A stretch of DNA of 64,000 bases from Prescottella defluvii. Lineage in GTDB: Bacteria; Actinomycetota; Actinomycetes; Mycobacteriales; Mycobacteriaceae. Below the pieces are notes generated by a model. The model was not told where the DNA came from. It worked only from the letters and a program-made list of their open reading frames with translations, and made no database searches. How positions within the stretch are numbered: position 1 is the first letter of the stretch; every line of letters begins with the position of its first letter. Made by a program: the position numbers and the translations under genes. The stretch is taken from assembly GCA_029690005.1 (NCBI GenBank), contig CP121458.1:4545872-4609871 (forward strand), read 5' to 3'. Shown piece by piece: positions 47,085 through 57,800 of the stretch.

Positions 47085-48623
47085 TTACTTGCCGGCCATG
47101 TCCATCGCCGCGAGGTGGCTGAAGAGCATGCTGGTGCCGATCGGGTTGCCACCGCCCGGGTAGACCGTGCCACTCGGCGCGGCCATCGTGTTGCCGGCCG
47201 CGTACAGACCCTTGATCGGGTTGCCGGAGGTGTCGAGGACGCGCGCCGACGTGTCGGTGCGCAGGCCGCCCTTGGTGCCGAGGTCGGAGATGCCGAACGC
47301 GGCCGCGTGGAACGGGCCCTGCTCGATCGTGACAAGCGGCGGCTCACCACCCGAGAACGCGCGGTCGTACGCCTCGTCGCCGCGCCCGAAGTCGGGGTCG
47401 ACGCCGGTGGCGACGAACGAGTTGAACCGCTCGACGGTTGCGACCAGGTTCTCCGCCTGGACACCGATCTTCTCGGCCAGTTCCTCGAGGGTGTCGGCGG
47501 TGTGCCACAGACCCGCTTCGACGTACTTCTCCGTCTCGACCATGGAGACGTTGGTGGCGTTCACCGGCGGACGCTCGCCGTCCTTGTCGTCGTAGATCAT
47601 CCAATACGGCAGCGTGGCCTTGCCGTCTTCCATCTGGGCGATGATGTCGCGGCCGATGCGGTCGTATGCCGCCGACTCGTTGACGAAGCGCTTGCCGTCC
47701 TGATTGACGAAGATGCCGGCGGTGAACCACAGCGCGAACGCCGAACGACCGTCCGGATGCGTCATGCCGGGCGACCACCACGCCTCGCCCATCAGGTCGG
47801 TGTCGGCGCCGACCGCGATGCCGGCTTGGTGCGCCTGGCCCTGGTTGCCCCACGGGCCCATGGTGTCGCGGGCCTCGCCCGGGACGCCGTACTTCTGGCG
47901 CAGCTCGTCGTTGCCCTCGAAGCCACCGGCCGCGAGCAGCACACCCTTGCGGGCACGGATCCCCACCTGCTCGCCGTCGCGCTCGACGATCGCACCGACG
48001 ACGTCGCCGTCCTCGACGACCAGCTCGACGAGCGCGGTGTTCAGGTTCAGCTTGGCGTTCGGGTACTTCTCCATCGCCTTGAGGAAGCGACCGATCAGGG
48101 CACGGCCACCGATCAGGTAGTCCGGGAGCGGGGTGCCGAGGCGGTCGAAGTCCAGCGGTCCGCGCACCAGCTCGTGCAGATCACCGACCTCCGAGATCGG
48201 CAGCGGGCTCGGCATCGTGTGGCGCTGGCCGTCGAGTCGGGCCTTGGGCGCCTTGCCGAAGTAGTCCGGCCACGGCAGCATCTCGAACTTCAGGATCTCG
48301 TCCTGCTCGAGGTACTCGATCAGCGGGGCGCCGCCGCGGACGTACGCGTCCTGCAGCTCACGGGGCGTCCGGTCACCGACCACCGCGTGGTAGTACTCGA
48401 GCGCGTCCTCGATCGTGTCGTCGGTGCCGGCGCGCTTGAGGACCGGGTTGCACGGGAACCACACGCCGCCGCCACCGGAGTAGGCAGTGGTGCCGCCGAA
48501 CTTGTCGGTCGCCTCGACCAGGATCACGTCGAGGCCCTCCCGGGCCGCGGTGTACGCGCCGGTGACGCCGCCGCCACCGGAGCCGGCCACCAACACGTCA
48601 CATTCTTCGTTCCAGTTGACCAT
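47085..48623 (-). CDS. kstD: FAD-dependent 3-ketosteroid delta-1-dehydrogenase family protein
   Basis: 512 aa, intact. FAD site 'CDVLVAGSGGGGVTGAYTAA' then 'VILVEATDKFGGTTAYSGGG'. Active-site Tyr equivalents of KstD1 are visible in 'LPWPDYFGKAPK' and 'GTVYPGGGNPIGTSM'; 'GGRALIGRFLKAMEKYPNAK' and 'GVLLAAGGFEGNDELRQKYG' match the family. Length is normal (about 510). It introduces a 1,2 double bond into ring A of 3-ketosteroids; which KstD subgroup it belongs to I cannot say. VOC gene 91 bp upstream may be in the same transcript. Confidence 0.85.
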   Translation of the reverse strand: MVNWNEECDVLVAGSGGGGVTGAYTAAREGLDVILVEATDKFGGTTAYSGGGGVWFPCNPVLKRAGTDDTIEDALEYYHAVVGDRTPRELQDAYVRGGAPLIEYLEQDEILKFEMLPWPDYFGKAPKARLDGQRHTMPSPLPISEVGDLHELVRGPLDFDRLGTPLPDYLIGGRALIGRFLKAMEKYPNAKLNLNTALVELVVEDGDVVGAIVERDGEQVGIRARKGVLLAAGGFEGNDELRQKYGVPGEARDTMGPWGNQGQAHQAGIAVGADTDLMGEAWWSPGMTHPDGRSAFALWFTAGIFVNQDGKRFVNESAAYDRIGRDIIAQMEDGKATLPYWMIYDDKDGERPPVNATNVSMVETEKYVEAGLWHTADTLEELAEKIGVQAENLVATVERFNSFVATGVDPDFGRGDEAYDRAFSGGEPPLVTIEQGPFHAAAFGISDLGTKGGLRTDTSARVLDTSGNPIKGLYAAGNTMAAPSGTVYPGGGNPIGTSMLFSHLAAMDMAGK

Positions 48624-48713
48624 CGTTCAGCCTTTCCCGGCCACGCCGGATTCGGATTCTCCACCTCGTCGAGGAGGACGGTGGGACTTGATGTCTGAGT
48701 GGTGCGCCCGCCG

Positions 48714-49232
48714 TCAGGCGATCGGCCGGACGGGGTTCGACCCGTCCCATGTCCGGGCCTGCTCGATGCCGTACTCGAGCATCGCGCGCATGCCGTCGCT
48801 CTGGATGTACTCGAAGACGACGCCGGGCTGGGCCGGCGAGTGCACGTAGGCGACCCGGGTGCCGGGCCCTTCGGCGACGAACAGATCCTCGAGCCCGCGG
48901 CCGTGCGCGGCTGCGAGCGCTGCGTCGAGATCGTCCGTGATCCAGGCGATGTGGTGGGGTCCGACCAGCGGCTCGCCGACTTCGTTCGTGTACGGAGACG
49001 GCGTGGACGAGGTGATCTGCATGAGCTCGATCTGGAGTTCGCCCGTGTAGCCCATCGCGACGTCCATGGTGACGACGGTCTCGGCGCCCGCGTAGGTCCC
49101 GTTCAGCGTGACGCCGCGGAACACGGTCCACGGACCGACCCCGGCGTGGGTCAGCCAGTGTTCGACGGCGGCATCGAGATCCGCGACGACATACCCCATC
49201 TGAACGGCAGGTTCGGGTACCTCGTGGCCCAT
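48714..49232 (-). CDS. VOC (glyoxalase-like) family protein
   Basis: 172 aa from ATG 49232 (GGAGG upstream). Two beta-alpha-beta-beta-beta units: 'VQMGYVVADLDAAVEHWLTH' and 'PHHIAWITDDLDAALAAAHG'. Potential metal ligands include His in 'VGPHHIAWI' and Glu in 'VVFEYIQSDG'; 'TGELQIELMQITSSTPSPYT' supplies another Glu. Such proteins include epimerases, dioxygenases and isomerases. Position before kstD hints at a steroid- or terpenoid-related substrate (inference). Confidence 0.82.
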   Translation of the reverse strand: MGHEVPEPAVQMGYVVADLDAAVEHWLTHAGVGPWTVFRGVTLNGTYAGAETVVTMDVAMGYTGELQIELMQITSSTPSPYTNEVGEPLVGPHHIAWITDDLDAALAAAHGRGLEDLFVAEGPGTRVAYVHSPAQPGVVFEYIQSDGMRAMLEYGIEQARTWDGSNPVRPIA

Positions 49233-49323
49233 GCACACCTCCAACGGCGGTCGACGTGGGTGTGATGGTAGCCACGCCCACCTGGGGGCCATCAAGCGTT
49301 CGTCCCACTGAGAGGACGGTCCC

Positions 49324-49355
49324 GGAGTGTCGGTCCGGGAGTGTCGGTCCGGGAG
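49324..49355. repeat. 14-bp tandem repeat
   Basis: GGAGTGTCGGTCCG twice in tandem (49324-49337, 49338-49351) plus GGAG, between the UdgB stop and the VOC start. Probably a slippage product; no function evident. Confidence 0.8.
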
Positions 49356-49361
49356 CCGACG

Positions 49362-50245
49362 TCAGCGGCCCGAGCCGCCGCAGCCCCAGCCGAGTCCGGC
49401 AAGTTCCTTCCCTCGCGCGACGACGTCGTCGAGCATCTCCTCGGTCAGCTTGCCCGTGAAGGTGTTCTGCTGGCTCGGGTGGTAGCAGCCGATCACGTTG
49501 AGCGGCTTGCCGTCCGCGGTGTGCAGGACCGTGACCTCGCCGTGCCCGAACTTCGGCTTGGGGCTGGGCACGGTGCCGCCGGACCGCCGGACCGCGTTCA
49601 GGGTGGCGTCCCAGCCGAAGGAGCCGAGGGCGATGACGGCGCGCACCCACGGCAACACGTCGGTGACCTCGGCGTCCAGCCAGCCGGCGCAGCAGTCCCG
49701 TTCCTCGGTAGTCGGCTTGTTGTCCGGCGGCGCGCAACGTACCGCCGAGATCATCCGCGCACCGAACAGCTTCTGCCCGTCCCGGCGTATTCGGCAGTGG
49801 GCTTGTTCGCGATGCCCGCGCGGTGCAGCGCCCGGAACAACCAGTCGCCGGCCTGATCGCCGGTGAACATCCGGCCCGTGCGGTTACCGCCGTTCGCGGC
49901 GGGCGCCAAACCCATGATCAGCAGCTTGGGCAGGATGTCTCCGAATCCGGGTAGCGGCCGACCCCAGTAGGGCTGATCGGCGAACGACCGACGCTTGACG
50001 TCCGCGGCCTGCTCACGCCAGTCCACCAACCGCGGGCAGGCGCGGCACACGCTGATCCGGGCATCGAGGTCGGCGAGATTCGCCGCCGCGGCGGCCCCCG
50101 CGACGACGTCCTGCGCCGAGCGCGCGACGGGCGTCGCCGCGGTCGCGGGATCACCCGGCCAGCCGGTACCCGGCGGCACCGGTGACGGGAACGACTCCCC
50201 GTGCCGGGGTGCGGCAGCAGCTCGCTGGTCATCGAATCCGCGCAC
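49362..50245 (-). CDS. udgB: Uracil-DNA glycosylase, family 5 (UdgB-like), frameshifted
   Basis: About 294 aa. Iron-sulfur Cys in '[20 protein letters not shown]' and '[20 protein letters not shown]'. Motif A '[20 protein letters not shown]' and motif B '[18 protein letters not shown]' are the hallmarks of UdgB-type enzymes. One G is missing near 49775 ([15 protein letters not shown]). Excises uracil from DNA. The start GTG 50245 is uncertain since the first 35 residues are low complexity. Confidence 0.88.
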
Positions 50246-50334
50246 ACGTTGGCATGCGTCAATTCAACCCGATCGGCGCCACCCGGCCCACTCGGGTGCG
50301 GCCCACCGGAAGCCCTGCGCGCACAATCGACGAC

Positions 50335-51099
50335 ATGGACCAGTTCGCAGTCGATCCGGCACTCGTCGACGCGGCCCGTGCCGCACGCCGCGTGGTGGTG
50401 TTCAGCGGGGCCGGAATGTCCGCCGAGAGCGGAGTGCCGACGTTCCGCGACGCCCAGACCGGCCTGTGGGAACGCTACGACCCCGCCGAACTCGCGACGC
50501 CGCAGGCGTGGGAGAGCAACCCGGCCCTGGTGTGGGCGTGGTATCAGTGGCGCACGGGCCTGGTCCGGCGAGTGCAGCCGAACGACGGCCACCGCGCACT
50601 GGCGACGTGGGCACGGCAGGTACCGATGACGCTCGTCACCCAGAACGTCGACGATCTGCACGAACGGGCCGGCAGCGAAGTCGCCGCGCACCTCCACGGC
50701 AGCCTGTTCACCCCGCGCTGCAGCGTCTGCGCCGCGCCGCACCCGTCGGACGGCGGTCTCGACGTCGAACCCACCGGTCCGGTGACGCCGCCGACGTGTG
50801 CGAACTGCGGTGGCGACGTGCGACCGGGGGCGGTCTGGTTCGGCGAGCCGCTACCGGAGGACGCCTGGACGCGGGCCACCGACGCGGTCGACGCGTGCGA
50901 CCTGATGGTGGTCGTCGGCACGTCCGCGGTGGTGTATCCGGCCGCGGGACTACCGCTGCGCGCGGTCGAGTCGGGTGCCACGGTGATCGAGATCAACCCG
51001 GACGCGACGGACCTGAGCGGACTGGTCCACCACTCGTGGCGCACCACCGCAGCCGTCGGGCTGCCCGCTCTCGTCGCCGCCATCGACGACGGTCGCTGA
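50335..51099 (+). CDS. Sirtuin, NAD-dependent protein deacylase (SirT5-like)
   Basis: 254 aa from ATG 50335. 'RVVVFSGAGMSAESGVPTFR' is the NAD-binding signature; 'LVTQNVDDLHERAG' and catalytic His in 'VAAHLHGSLFTPRC'. Zn Cys pairs are 'CSVC' and 'CANC'. 'WAWYQWRTGLV' has the Tyr-x-x-Arg that marks class III sirtuins (SirT5/CobB desuccinylases). 'VVGTSAVVYPAAGLP' and 'EINPDATDLSG' complete it. Divergent from udgB. Confidence 0.92.
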   Translation: MDQFAVDPALVDAARAARRVVVFSGAGMSAESGVPTFRDAQTGLWERYDPAELATPQAWESNPALVWAWYQWRTGLVRRVQPNDGHRALATWARQVPMTLVTQNVDDLHERAGSEVAAHLHGSLFTPRCSVCAAPHPSDGGLDVEPTGPVTPPTCANCGGDVRPGAVWFGEPLPEDAWTRATDAVDACDLMVVVGTSAVVYPAAGLPLRAVESGATVIEINPDATDLSGLVHHSWRTTAAVGLPALVAAIDDGR

Positions 51100-51224
51100 C
51101 CCCACAAGTCCCGCGCGCCGAACAAACGCTCCGATTCCGAAAGCGGTTCGTGGCAAACACTTCCCGTATCCAGATATTCACCGCGAGTTGGACGACCGTT
51201 CAACTATGACGATCTCGTCTCGCC

Positions 51225-51239
51225 CTGCGTAGTACGCAG
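51225..51239. promoter_or_regulatory. Inverted repeat upstream of glycosyltransferase genes
   Basis: CTGCGTA-G-TACGCAG, a perfect 7+7 inverted repeat 20 bp before the GTG of the first glycosyltransferase. A possible operator or early-transcribed hairpin. Confidence 0.4.
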
Positions 51240-51259
51240 GTTTGCCCTACGATTGCGCG

Positions 51260-52140
51260 GTGCCTCCCCGTCTCGTATCCGTGATCATCCCGGTGCGCAA
51301 CGCGGCGGAACTGATCGACGGACAGCTCGAGGCCCTCGCCCGCCAGGACTACTCGGAAGAGTTCGAAACCGTCGTCAGCGACAACGGATCCACCGACGGA
51401 CTCGCAGCACATCTCGCAGACCATCCCCTCACCGATCGACTGACGCTCCGCTGCGTCGACAGCTCCGGCGGCCGCGGCATGGCGTACGCGCGCAACGTGG
51501 GCATCGCTGCGGCGCAGGGCGACTTCCTCGCGTTCTGCGACGGCGACGACCAGGTGCACGCAGACTGGCTCAGCGAACTGGTACGCGCCGCGGACGGGTT
51601 CGACGCGGTCGGCGGCGCCGTGGACACCACGACACTGAACTCCCCGGAAGTCGCATCGTGGCGAGTCCTGCCCGAGCGTCACGAGCGGTTCGGTGCGGAC
51701 GAATCCTGCCGTACGCAATCGGATGCAACTTCGGGGCCTGGCGGTCGAGCCTCGAGATGATCGGCGGGTTCGACCACACCTTCACCGACGGCGCCGACGA
51801 CGTCGCGACGTCGTGGCGACTGCAACTCGCCGGAATGACCCTGGGGCACGCGCCGGATGCGTTGGTCGCGTACAGATTCCGTGACACCTTCCGCGGCGCC
51901 TGGGACCAGTCGAGTCGGTACGGGCGGAACTCGGTGCTGCTCCACCTCGCATTCCGCGATTACGGGCACGCGCGCCGGTCGATGCGCGCCTTCGGGTCGT
52001 CAGTCCTGGGACTGGTGCTCTTCAATCCGCTCGTGCCGCGGTTCGTCGCTCGTGCCCCGCGGGGACTGTGGGTCTCGGAGACCGCGTTCCTGGTCGGCCG
52101 GCTCCGCGCCGCATGGAAACAGAGGGTCTTCTATGTCTGA
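51260..52140 (+). CDS. Family 2 glycosyltransferase, paralogue 1 (frameshifted)
   Basis: About 293 aa from GTG 51260. GT-A fold: 'VSVIIPVRNAAELIDGQLEA', 'VVSDNGSTDGLAAHLADHPL', DxD 'FLAFCDGDDQVHADWLSEL', acceptor region 'AIGCNFGAWRSSLEMIGGFD'. The tail ends 'KQRVFYV'. One G is missing near 51705. No C-terminal membrane anchor is obvious apart from a moderately hydrophobic stretch (SSVLGLVLFNPLVPRFV). First of three tandem paralogues; overlaps the next by 8 bp. Confidence 0.82.
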
Positions 52141-53035
52141 TGCGATGCGCCCGACTCCCGCGCTGATCTCGGTCGTGATCGCGGCCCTCGACATCAAGGG
52201 AATCATCGACGTCCAGTTGACGGCGCTCGCACAGCAGGATTACGACGGCGTCTTCGAGGTCGTCGTCGCCGACAACGGGTCGACCGACGGACTCGAGGAG
52301 TACCTGCGGCACCACCCGCTCCGCGACAGACTGCAACTGTCTTGGGCGGACGCGTCGGACGCGCGCGGCGTCAGCCACGCCCGGAATGTCGGTGTCGCCC
52401 GGTCTTCGGGCGAGTTCCTCGCGTTCTGCGACGCCGACGACCGCGTCCACCCGGACTGGCTGCGCCACCTCGCCACGGCCGCAATGCGTTTCGATGCAGT
52501 GGCCGGCTCCCTCGATGGGCGCCCACTGTCGAGTGAGCGGGCCGTGGCCTGGCGCCCACTGTCGGACGTGGCGACCCAACCCACCTCGGCCAATGCCCGG
52601 TTCCCGTGGGGCGGCGGCGGGAACATGGGGATCTGGCGCGAGGTGTTCGACGAGATCGGCGGGTGGGACACCTCGTACGTGTACGCGCTCGAGGACATGG
52701 AGTTCAGCTGGCGCCTGCAGTTGACGGGCCACTCTCTGGGTTGGGAACCGCGCGCGGTGGTGGACTACCGGCTGCGCGACGATCTCCGCTCGCTCTACCG
52801 CCAGTCGTTCGCCTACGGCCGCGGCGAGGTGCAGCTCTACCGGGACCACCGCTCGACGTGCATGTCCGGGCGCCCCGTTCCGTACCTCGTCCTGCTGATC
52901 GTGCTCATCGTCATCCGCAATCCGCTCCTGCCGACCACCCTGACGAGACTGCCACGCGGACAATGGCTCTGGCACGTCAGTGCCCTACTCGGACGCGTCG
53001 CCGGGAGTCGCGAGTTCGACGTCTTCTACGTGTAG
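52133..53035 (+). CDS. Family 2 glycosyltransferase, paralogue 2
   Basis: 300 aa, intact. 'ISVVIAALDIKGIIDVQLTA', 'VVADNGSTDGLEEYLRHHPL', DxD 'FLAFCDADDRVHPDWLRHL', 'GGGGNMGIWREVFDEIGGWD', 'EDMEFSWRLQLTGHSLGWEP'. A hydrophobic stretch 'VPYLVLLIVLIVIRNPLLPT' near residue 255 may associate with membrane, and the protein ends 'FDVFYV'. Clearly a duplicate of its neighbours. Sugar donor and acceptor unknown. Confidence 0.85.
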   Translation: MSDAMRPTPALISVVIAALDIKGIIDVQLTALAQQDYDGVFEVVVADNGSTDGLEEYLRHHPLRDRLQLSWADASDARGVSHARNVGVARSSGEFLAFCDADDRVHPDWLRHLATAAMRFDAVAGSLDGRPLSSERAVAWRPLSDVATQPTSANARFPWGGGGNMGIWREVFDEIGGWDTSYVYALEDMEFSWRLQLTGHSLGWEPRAVVDYRLRDDLRSLYRQSFAYGRGEVQLYRDHRSTCMSGRPVPYLVLLIVLIVIRNPLLPTTLTRLPRGQWLWHVSALLGRVAGSREFDVFYV

Positions 53036-53051
53036 GAACCAGGGAGGATCC

Positions 53052-53936
53052 ATGTCACGCACGCCCGCTCTCGTCTCGGTGGTCCTTCCCGCGTTGAACG
53101 CGACGCCGGTCATCGACGTGCAACTCGCCGCGCTGGCGGGGCAGGACTACCCGGGCGAGTTCGAGGTGATCGTCGCCGACAACGGTTCGACCGACGGACT
53201 GGCCCGGCATCTGTCCGGACATCCTCTGGCCGAACGGCTTCGGCTGCGCCGTGTGGACGCCGGGGCGGCACCCGGCGCCGCGCACGCGCGCAACGTCGGT
53301 GTCGACGCCGCCCGCGGCGACTTCATCGTCTTCTGCGACGCCGACGACCAGGCCCACCCGCAGTGGCTCCGACGTCTCGTTGCGCGGGCCGCAGACTTCG
53401 ACGCCGTCAGCGGCCCAGTCGAGACGACCACCCTCAACTCCGCACGCACAGCCGAATGGACGCCGGTCAATGCGCCGACGTCCGTACCGAGGTCCCGGAC
53501 TGTTCCCGGTGGCCGGCAGTTGCAACCTGGGGATGTGGCGCAGCACGATCGACAAGGTGGGACCGTGGGACGTCGCCTGCCTCGGCGGCGGTGAGGACGT
53601 CGACTACTGCCTGCGAATCCAACTCGCGGGGCTCACATTCGGCCACGAACCCGAAGCGATGATGTCCTACCGGGTGAAGAGTTCGTACCCGCAACTGTGG
53701 CGTCAGCAGTACGCGTGGGCCCAGTCGGACGTCGACACGTTCGTGCGGTACCGCGATCGCGGCCACCGCCGCCGGAATCCACTGCTCGCCCTCGCCATGC
53801 CCGTGCTGCTGGTGCTGCGCAATCCGCTGCTCCCCCAATCGGTCACGAAGCTGCCGACGGGGACGTGGATCTGCTACCTCGCCGGGTTCGCCGGCCGCAT
53901 CCGCGGCAGCATCCGGCACGGGTCCTCTACGTGTGA
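53052..53936 (+). CDS. Family 2 glycosyltransferase, paralogue 3 (two frameshifts)
   Basis: About 294 aa from ATG 53052 (AGGGAGGATCC in front). 'VSVVLPALNATPVIDVQLAA', 'IVADNGSTDGLARHLSGHPL', DxD 'FIVFCDADDQAHPQWLRRL', 'VAGSCNLGMWRSTIDKVGPW', 'EDVDYCLRIQLAGLTFGHEP'. An extra base near 53500 and a missing one near 53912; with the latter the protein ends 'RVLYV', matching the other paralogues. Converges on the fourth glycosyltransferase with only three bases between stops. Confidence 0.82.
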
Positions 53937-53939
53937 CTA

Positions 53940-54858
53940 CTACAGGTACAGGTGGCGCTGCTCGATGCTGCCCGGATCCGTCCCGTGACGGCCCCGGCCA
54001 CCCAGTACCACTGGCCGCGGCGCCCGGCCGGCCAGTTCCACGGCAACGCCGGCAGCCGGAACAGCAGCCACCCGAGGTAGCCGAACAGGATCAGCGGATT
54101 GGTGCCGCGGGCGCCCTGGGCCGCGTACTGCTTCGCCAGCCGGGCCTCCGCCATGTTGTACTCGACGGCCTGGTCGAACATCTCCCGGCGGGTGGTGCGA
54201 TAGCGGTACGCGACAAGGGCGTCCGGGTTGTAGCCGAGGTCGTATCCGCGCAGCTGGGCACGCCAACAGAAGTCGACGTCGCCGCCGGCGGTGGGATACG
54301 TGTCGTCCCAGCCGCCGATCTCGTCGAACACCGAACGCCAGATGCCCAGATTGCATCCGAACGTGCTCGGCAGGAAGTGCGCCATCAGCGGCAGCTTGTC
54401 CGGCGGCGGGAGCGCCCGCCACTGCGCGATCACCGGATCGTTGAGGGTCTCCGCTCGAGGAGCCCACCGACGATCCCGTGTTCCTTGGCGGTGACGGTCA
54501 GCGCGGTGAGCCAGCCCGGGTACACGGCGTCGTCCTGGTCGCAGTACGCGACGAAGTCGTACCGGGCGGCCCGGGTGCCGACGTTGCGCGCATGCGACGT
54601 CCCGGCGACGGCACTCGAATCCACCCACCGCAGCCCCAGACGGTCACGCAGGGGGTGCTGCTCGATGTGACTCCGCAGCTCCGCGCTGTTCTGGTTGTCG
54701 CTGACGACGACCTCGAACGCACCGTCGTAGTCCTGACGTGCGAGGGCCTCCAGCTGGATGTCGATCTCCGGGAGCGCGTTGTACGCGGCGACGACCACCG
54801 AAACCCCTGTCGGTGGTCCGAATGTCGCTTTGGCCAGTGGGCGCTCCCGGTCGGTCAC
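53940..54858 (-). CDS. Family 2 glycosyltransferase, paralogue 4, coupled to NRPS (two frameshifts)
   Basis: About 306 aa from GTG 54858, whose GTGA overlaps the NRPS stop. 'VSVVVAAYNALPEIDIQLEA', 'VVSDNQNSAELRSHIEQHPL', DxD 'FVAYCDQDDAVYPGWLTAL', 'STFGCNLGIWRSVFDEIGGW', 'GDVDFCWRAQLRGYDLGYNP'. Missing bases near 54450 and 53957; restored, it ends 'QRHLYL'. The nucleotide-binding DNGSTDG of the others is DNQNSAE here, so it is the most divergent copy. Coupling implies action on the NRPS product. Confidence 0.82.
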
Positions 54859-57800
54859 CTACACTCCTCGCATCGTCGGATGTCGCGATCGGCGCCGGAC
54901 GCATCGGCGGCCATCGTTCGTAGCACCGAAACGAACCGCTCCACGAAGCTTTGCGCGGTCGACTCGTCGAACAGCGCCGTCTGGTACAGCAAACCACCAG
55001 TGACGCCGGTCGGCACGCCGACCGAGTCGTAGTGGTCGTTCAGGCTGAACTCGATTTCGTGCTTCGCGACGGTCGTCGGCACCGGATGCTGTTCGATCGA
55101 CAGCCCGGGGAACTCCGCCGCGAGCCCGTCGGCGGCCCGCTGCAGGATCAGCGTGACCTGGAACAGCGGGTTGTAGGGCGAGTTCGGGTCGAGACCGAGT
55201 GCCCGCTCGAGCCGCGGGTTCGACACGTCCGGGTTCGCGTACGCAGCCAGCGCCGCCGATCGAACCGCGGCGACGAGGTCCGCGACCGACTCCCCCTCGT
55301 CGACGACCACCCGCATCAGAACGTCGTCGGAGAAGTTTCCGACGAGGTCGTCGAGTTCGGGCTCGCCGCGTCCCGCGATGGACGTGGCGACCGTGACGTC
55401 CTTCTCGTTGGCGAACCTGCTGACGCACAACGCGAACGCCGCCTGCAGCACCATGAACAGACTCGCGCCGCACTCCCGGGCCAGCGACACGAGGGCCGCG
55501 TGGGTCTCCGCGTCGAGGTGGACCGGTATGGCTGCTCCCGCCGTGGGACGCACCGCCGGCCGCGGCCGGTCGGTCGGGAAGTCCAGGAACCCGGGCCGGT
55601 CCGCGAGCGCGCGCGCCCAGTAGTCCATCTGGCGGTGTGCCTCGCTCGACGGATCGTCGAACTCACCCAGCAGCGAGTGCTTCCACACCGCGTAGTCGGC
55701 GAACTGCACGGGCAGCGGATCCCACTGCGGTGCGACGCCGATCGCCCGCGCCGCGTACGCCACCACGACGTCGCGGGTGAGCGGCCCGACGCTGAAGCCG
55801 TCAGCCGAGACGTGGTGCACGACGACGCCGAGCACATAGTCGTCCGGTCCGATGCGGAACAACCGCATCCGCATCGGCAGCTCGGCGGCGACGTCGAAAT
55901 TGCCCCCACAGGAACGCGTTCAGCCCGGCATCGAGGGACGCCGGATCCACATCGACGACCTCCACCTGCGGAATCGCGTCCTCCGCAGGCACGATCACCT
56001 GCACCGGACCGTCCGCGGTCGCCGGGTACACCGTCCGCAGCGATTCGTGGCGGGCGACGACGTCGCCGGCCGCAGCGCGCAGCACCGTGACGTCGATCGC
56101 GCCGTGCAGCCGCAGCGCGAACGGAATGTTCCACTCACCGCCGCGGGTGCGCTGGTTGTCGAACCAGATCCGCTCCTGCGCCGGCGCCGACGGGATCCGC
56201 GCCGGCCGCTCCGACGCCGTCAGCCTCGGTCGGTCGAGCCCGACGTGCGCATCCACCCGCGACGCCAACGCCGAGACCGTCGGCACCTCGAAGAACTCGC
56301 GGACCGTCAGCGCAGTCCCGAACGCCTCGTTGATCCGAGCCATGGCCCGGGTCGCCGACAACGAGTTACCGCCGACCTCGAAGAAGCTGTCGTCGGCGCC
56401 GACCCGGGCACCGCCCGTCAGGTCCGCGAAGATGCCCGCGACGATCTCCTCCGTGGCGGTGACTGGCTCGCGGAAACCGCTGCTGCTCGCGAACTCCGGC
56501 GCCGGCAGTGCGCGCCGGTCGAGCTTGCCCGTGACGCCGAGCGGAAGCGCGTCGAGCAGCACGACGGTCGACGGCACCATGTAGCTGGGCACGCGTTCGC
56601 CGACGAACGCCAGCAGTCCGGCAACGTCGGCGCGGTCCCGGGTACCGGCACCGCGTAGCCGACGAGATGCTCGGCGCCACCGGGCGCCCGGTGCACCGTT
56701 ACGACGGACCGATCGACGTCGGGGTGCGCGGACAGCGCAGTCTCGATCTCCCCAAGCTCGATCCGGAAGCCGCGGACCTTCACCTGGAAATCGGTGCGGC
56801 CCAGGTAATCCAGGACGGCTCCCGACCCCCGCGGCAACCACCGGACCAGGTCACCGGTGCGGTACATGCGGGTACCGGCAGTGCCGAACGGGTCGGCCAC
56901 GAACCGGTCGGACGTCAGGTCGGCCCGTCCCACGTATCCGCGGGCGAGCTGAGCGCCCGCGAGGTACAGCTCGCCGGGCACCCCGACCGGCACCGGCTGC
57001 AGGCGTGCGTCGAGCACGTACACGCGGGTGTTCCACTCCGGCACACCGATCGGCACGGACGGACCGTCGTCGGGCCCGCACGCGTGATGCGTGACGCTCA
57101 CCGCGGCCTCGGTCGGGCCGTACAGGTTGAACACCGGGGCGTCGTTCGCCTCGCCGAACCTGCGGACCACCTCGGCGGGCAGCGCCTCGCCGATGCAGAT
57201 CACCCGGCGCAACGCGTCGAGCGGCTCGTCGCCCGCCGACGCGAGGAACGCGGTCAGCAGCGACGGCACGAAGTGCACCGTGGTGACGCGGTGATCGCGC
57301 ATCAGCCGCGCCAGGTACGCCGGATCCTGCTCGCCGCCGGCCTTCGCGACCACCAGCCGAGCACCCGCGGTGAGCGCCCACCAGAACTCCCACACCGACA
57401 GGTCGAACGTCGCCGCCGTCCGCAGCAGCACCGCATCGGTGCCGTCGAGTGCGAACTGCGCCTGCTTCCAGAGCAACTGGTTGACGATCGCCGCGTGCGG
57501 AACCGCGACACCCTTGGGCCGGCCCGTCGAGCCCGACGTGTAGATCACGTACGCCGTGTTCTCCGCGCGCAGCGGTGCCCGCAGCTCGGCGTCGGTGATC
57601 GGATCGGACCGGTGCCCGCTGAGGTCGACGGTGTCAACGTCGATCCGCTCGGCCGTGTCCGGAACCGGAACCGTCTCGCCGCTGGTCGTGAGAACGACCA
57701 TGGGAGAGGCGGATTCGAGTACATACTCGGTCCGCTCGACGGGGTGGTCCGGGTCGATCGGAACGTACGCGCCGCCCGCCTTGGCGACCGCGTACATCGC

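Noticed and set aside
47115-48698. A 527-codon plus-strand open frame opposite kstD
   Set aside because: Shadow of the dehydrogenase; sequence is Val/Arg/Asp/Gly-rich without any recognisable motif.
54855-56190. Final NRPS domain read as an epimerase
   Set aside because: It retains HHVSADG and condensation-type motifs and follows a carrier domain at the end of the chain; epimerase-specific motifs were not seen.
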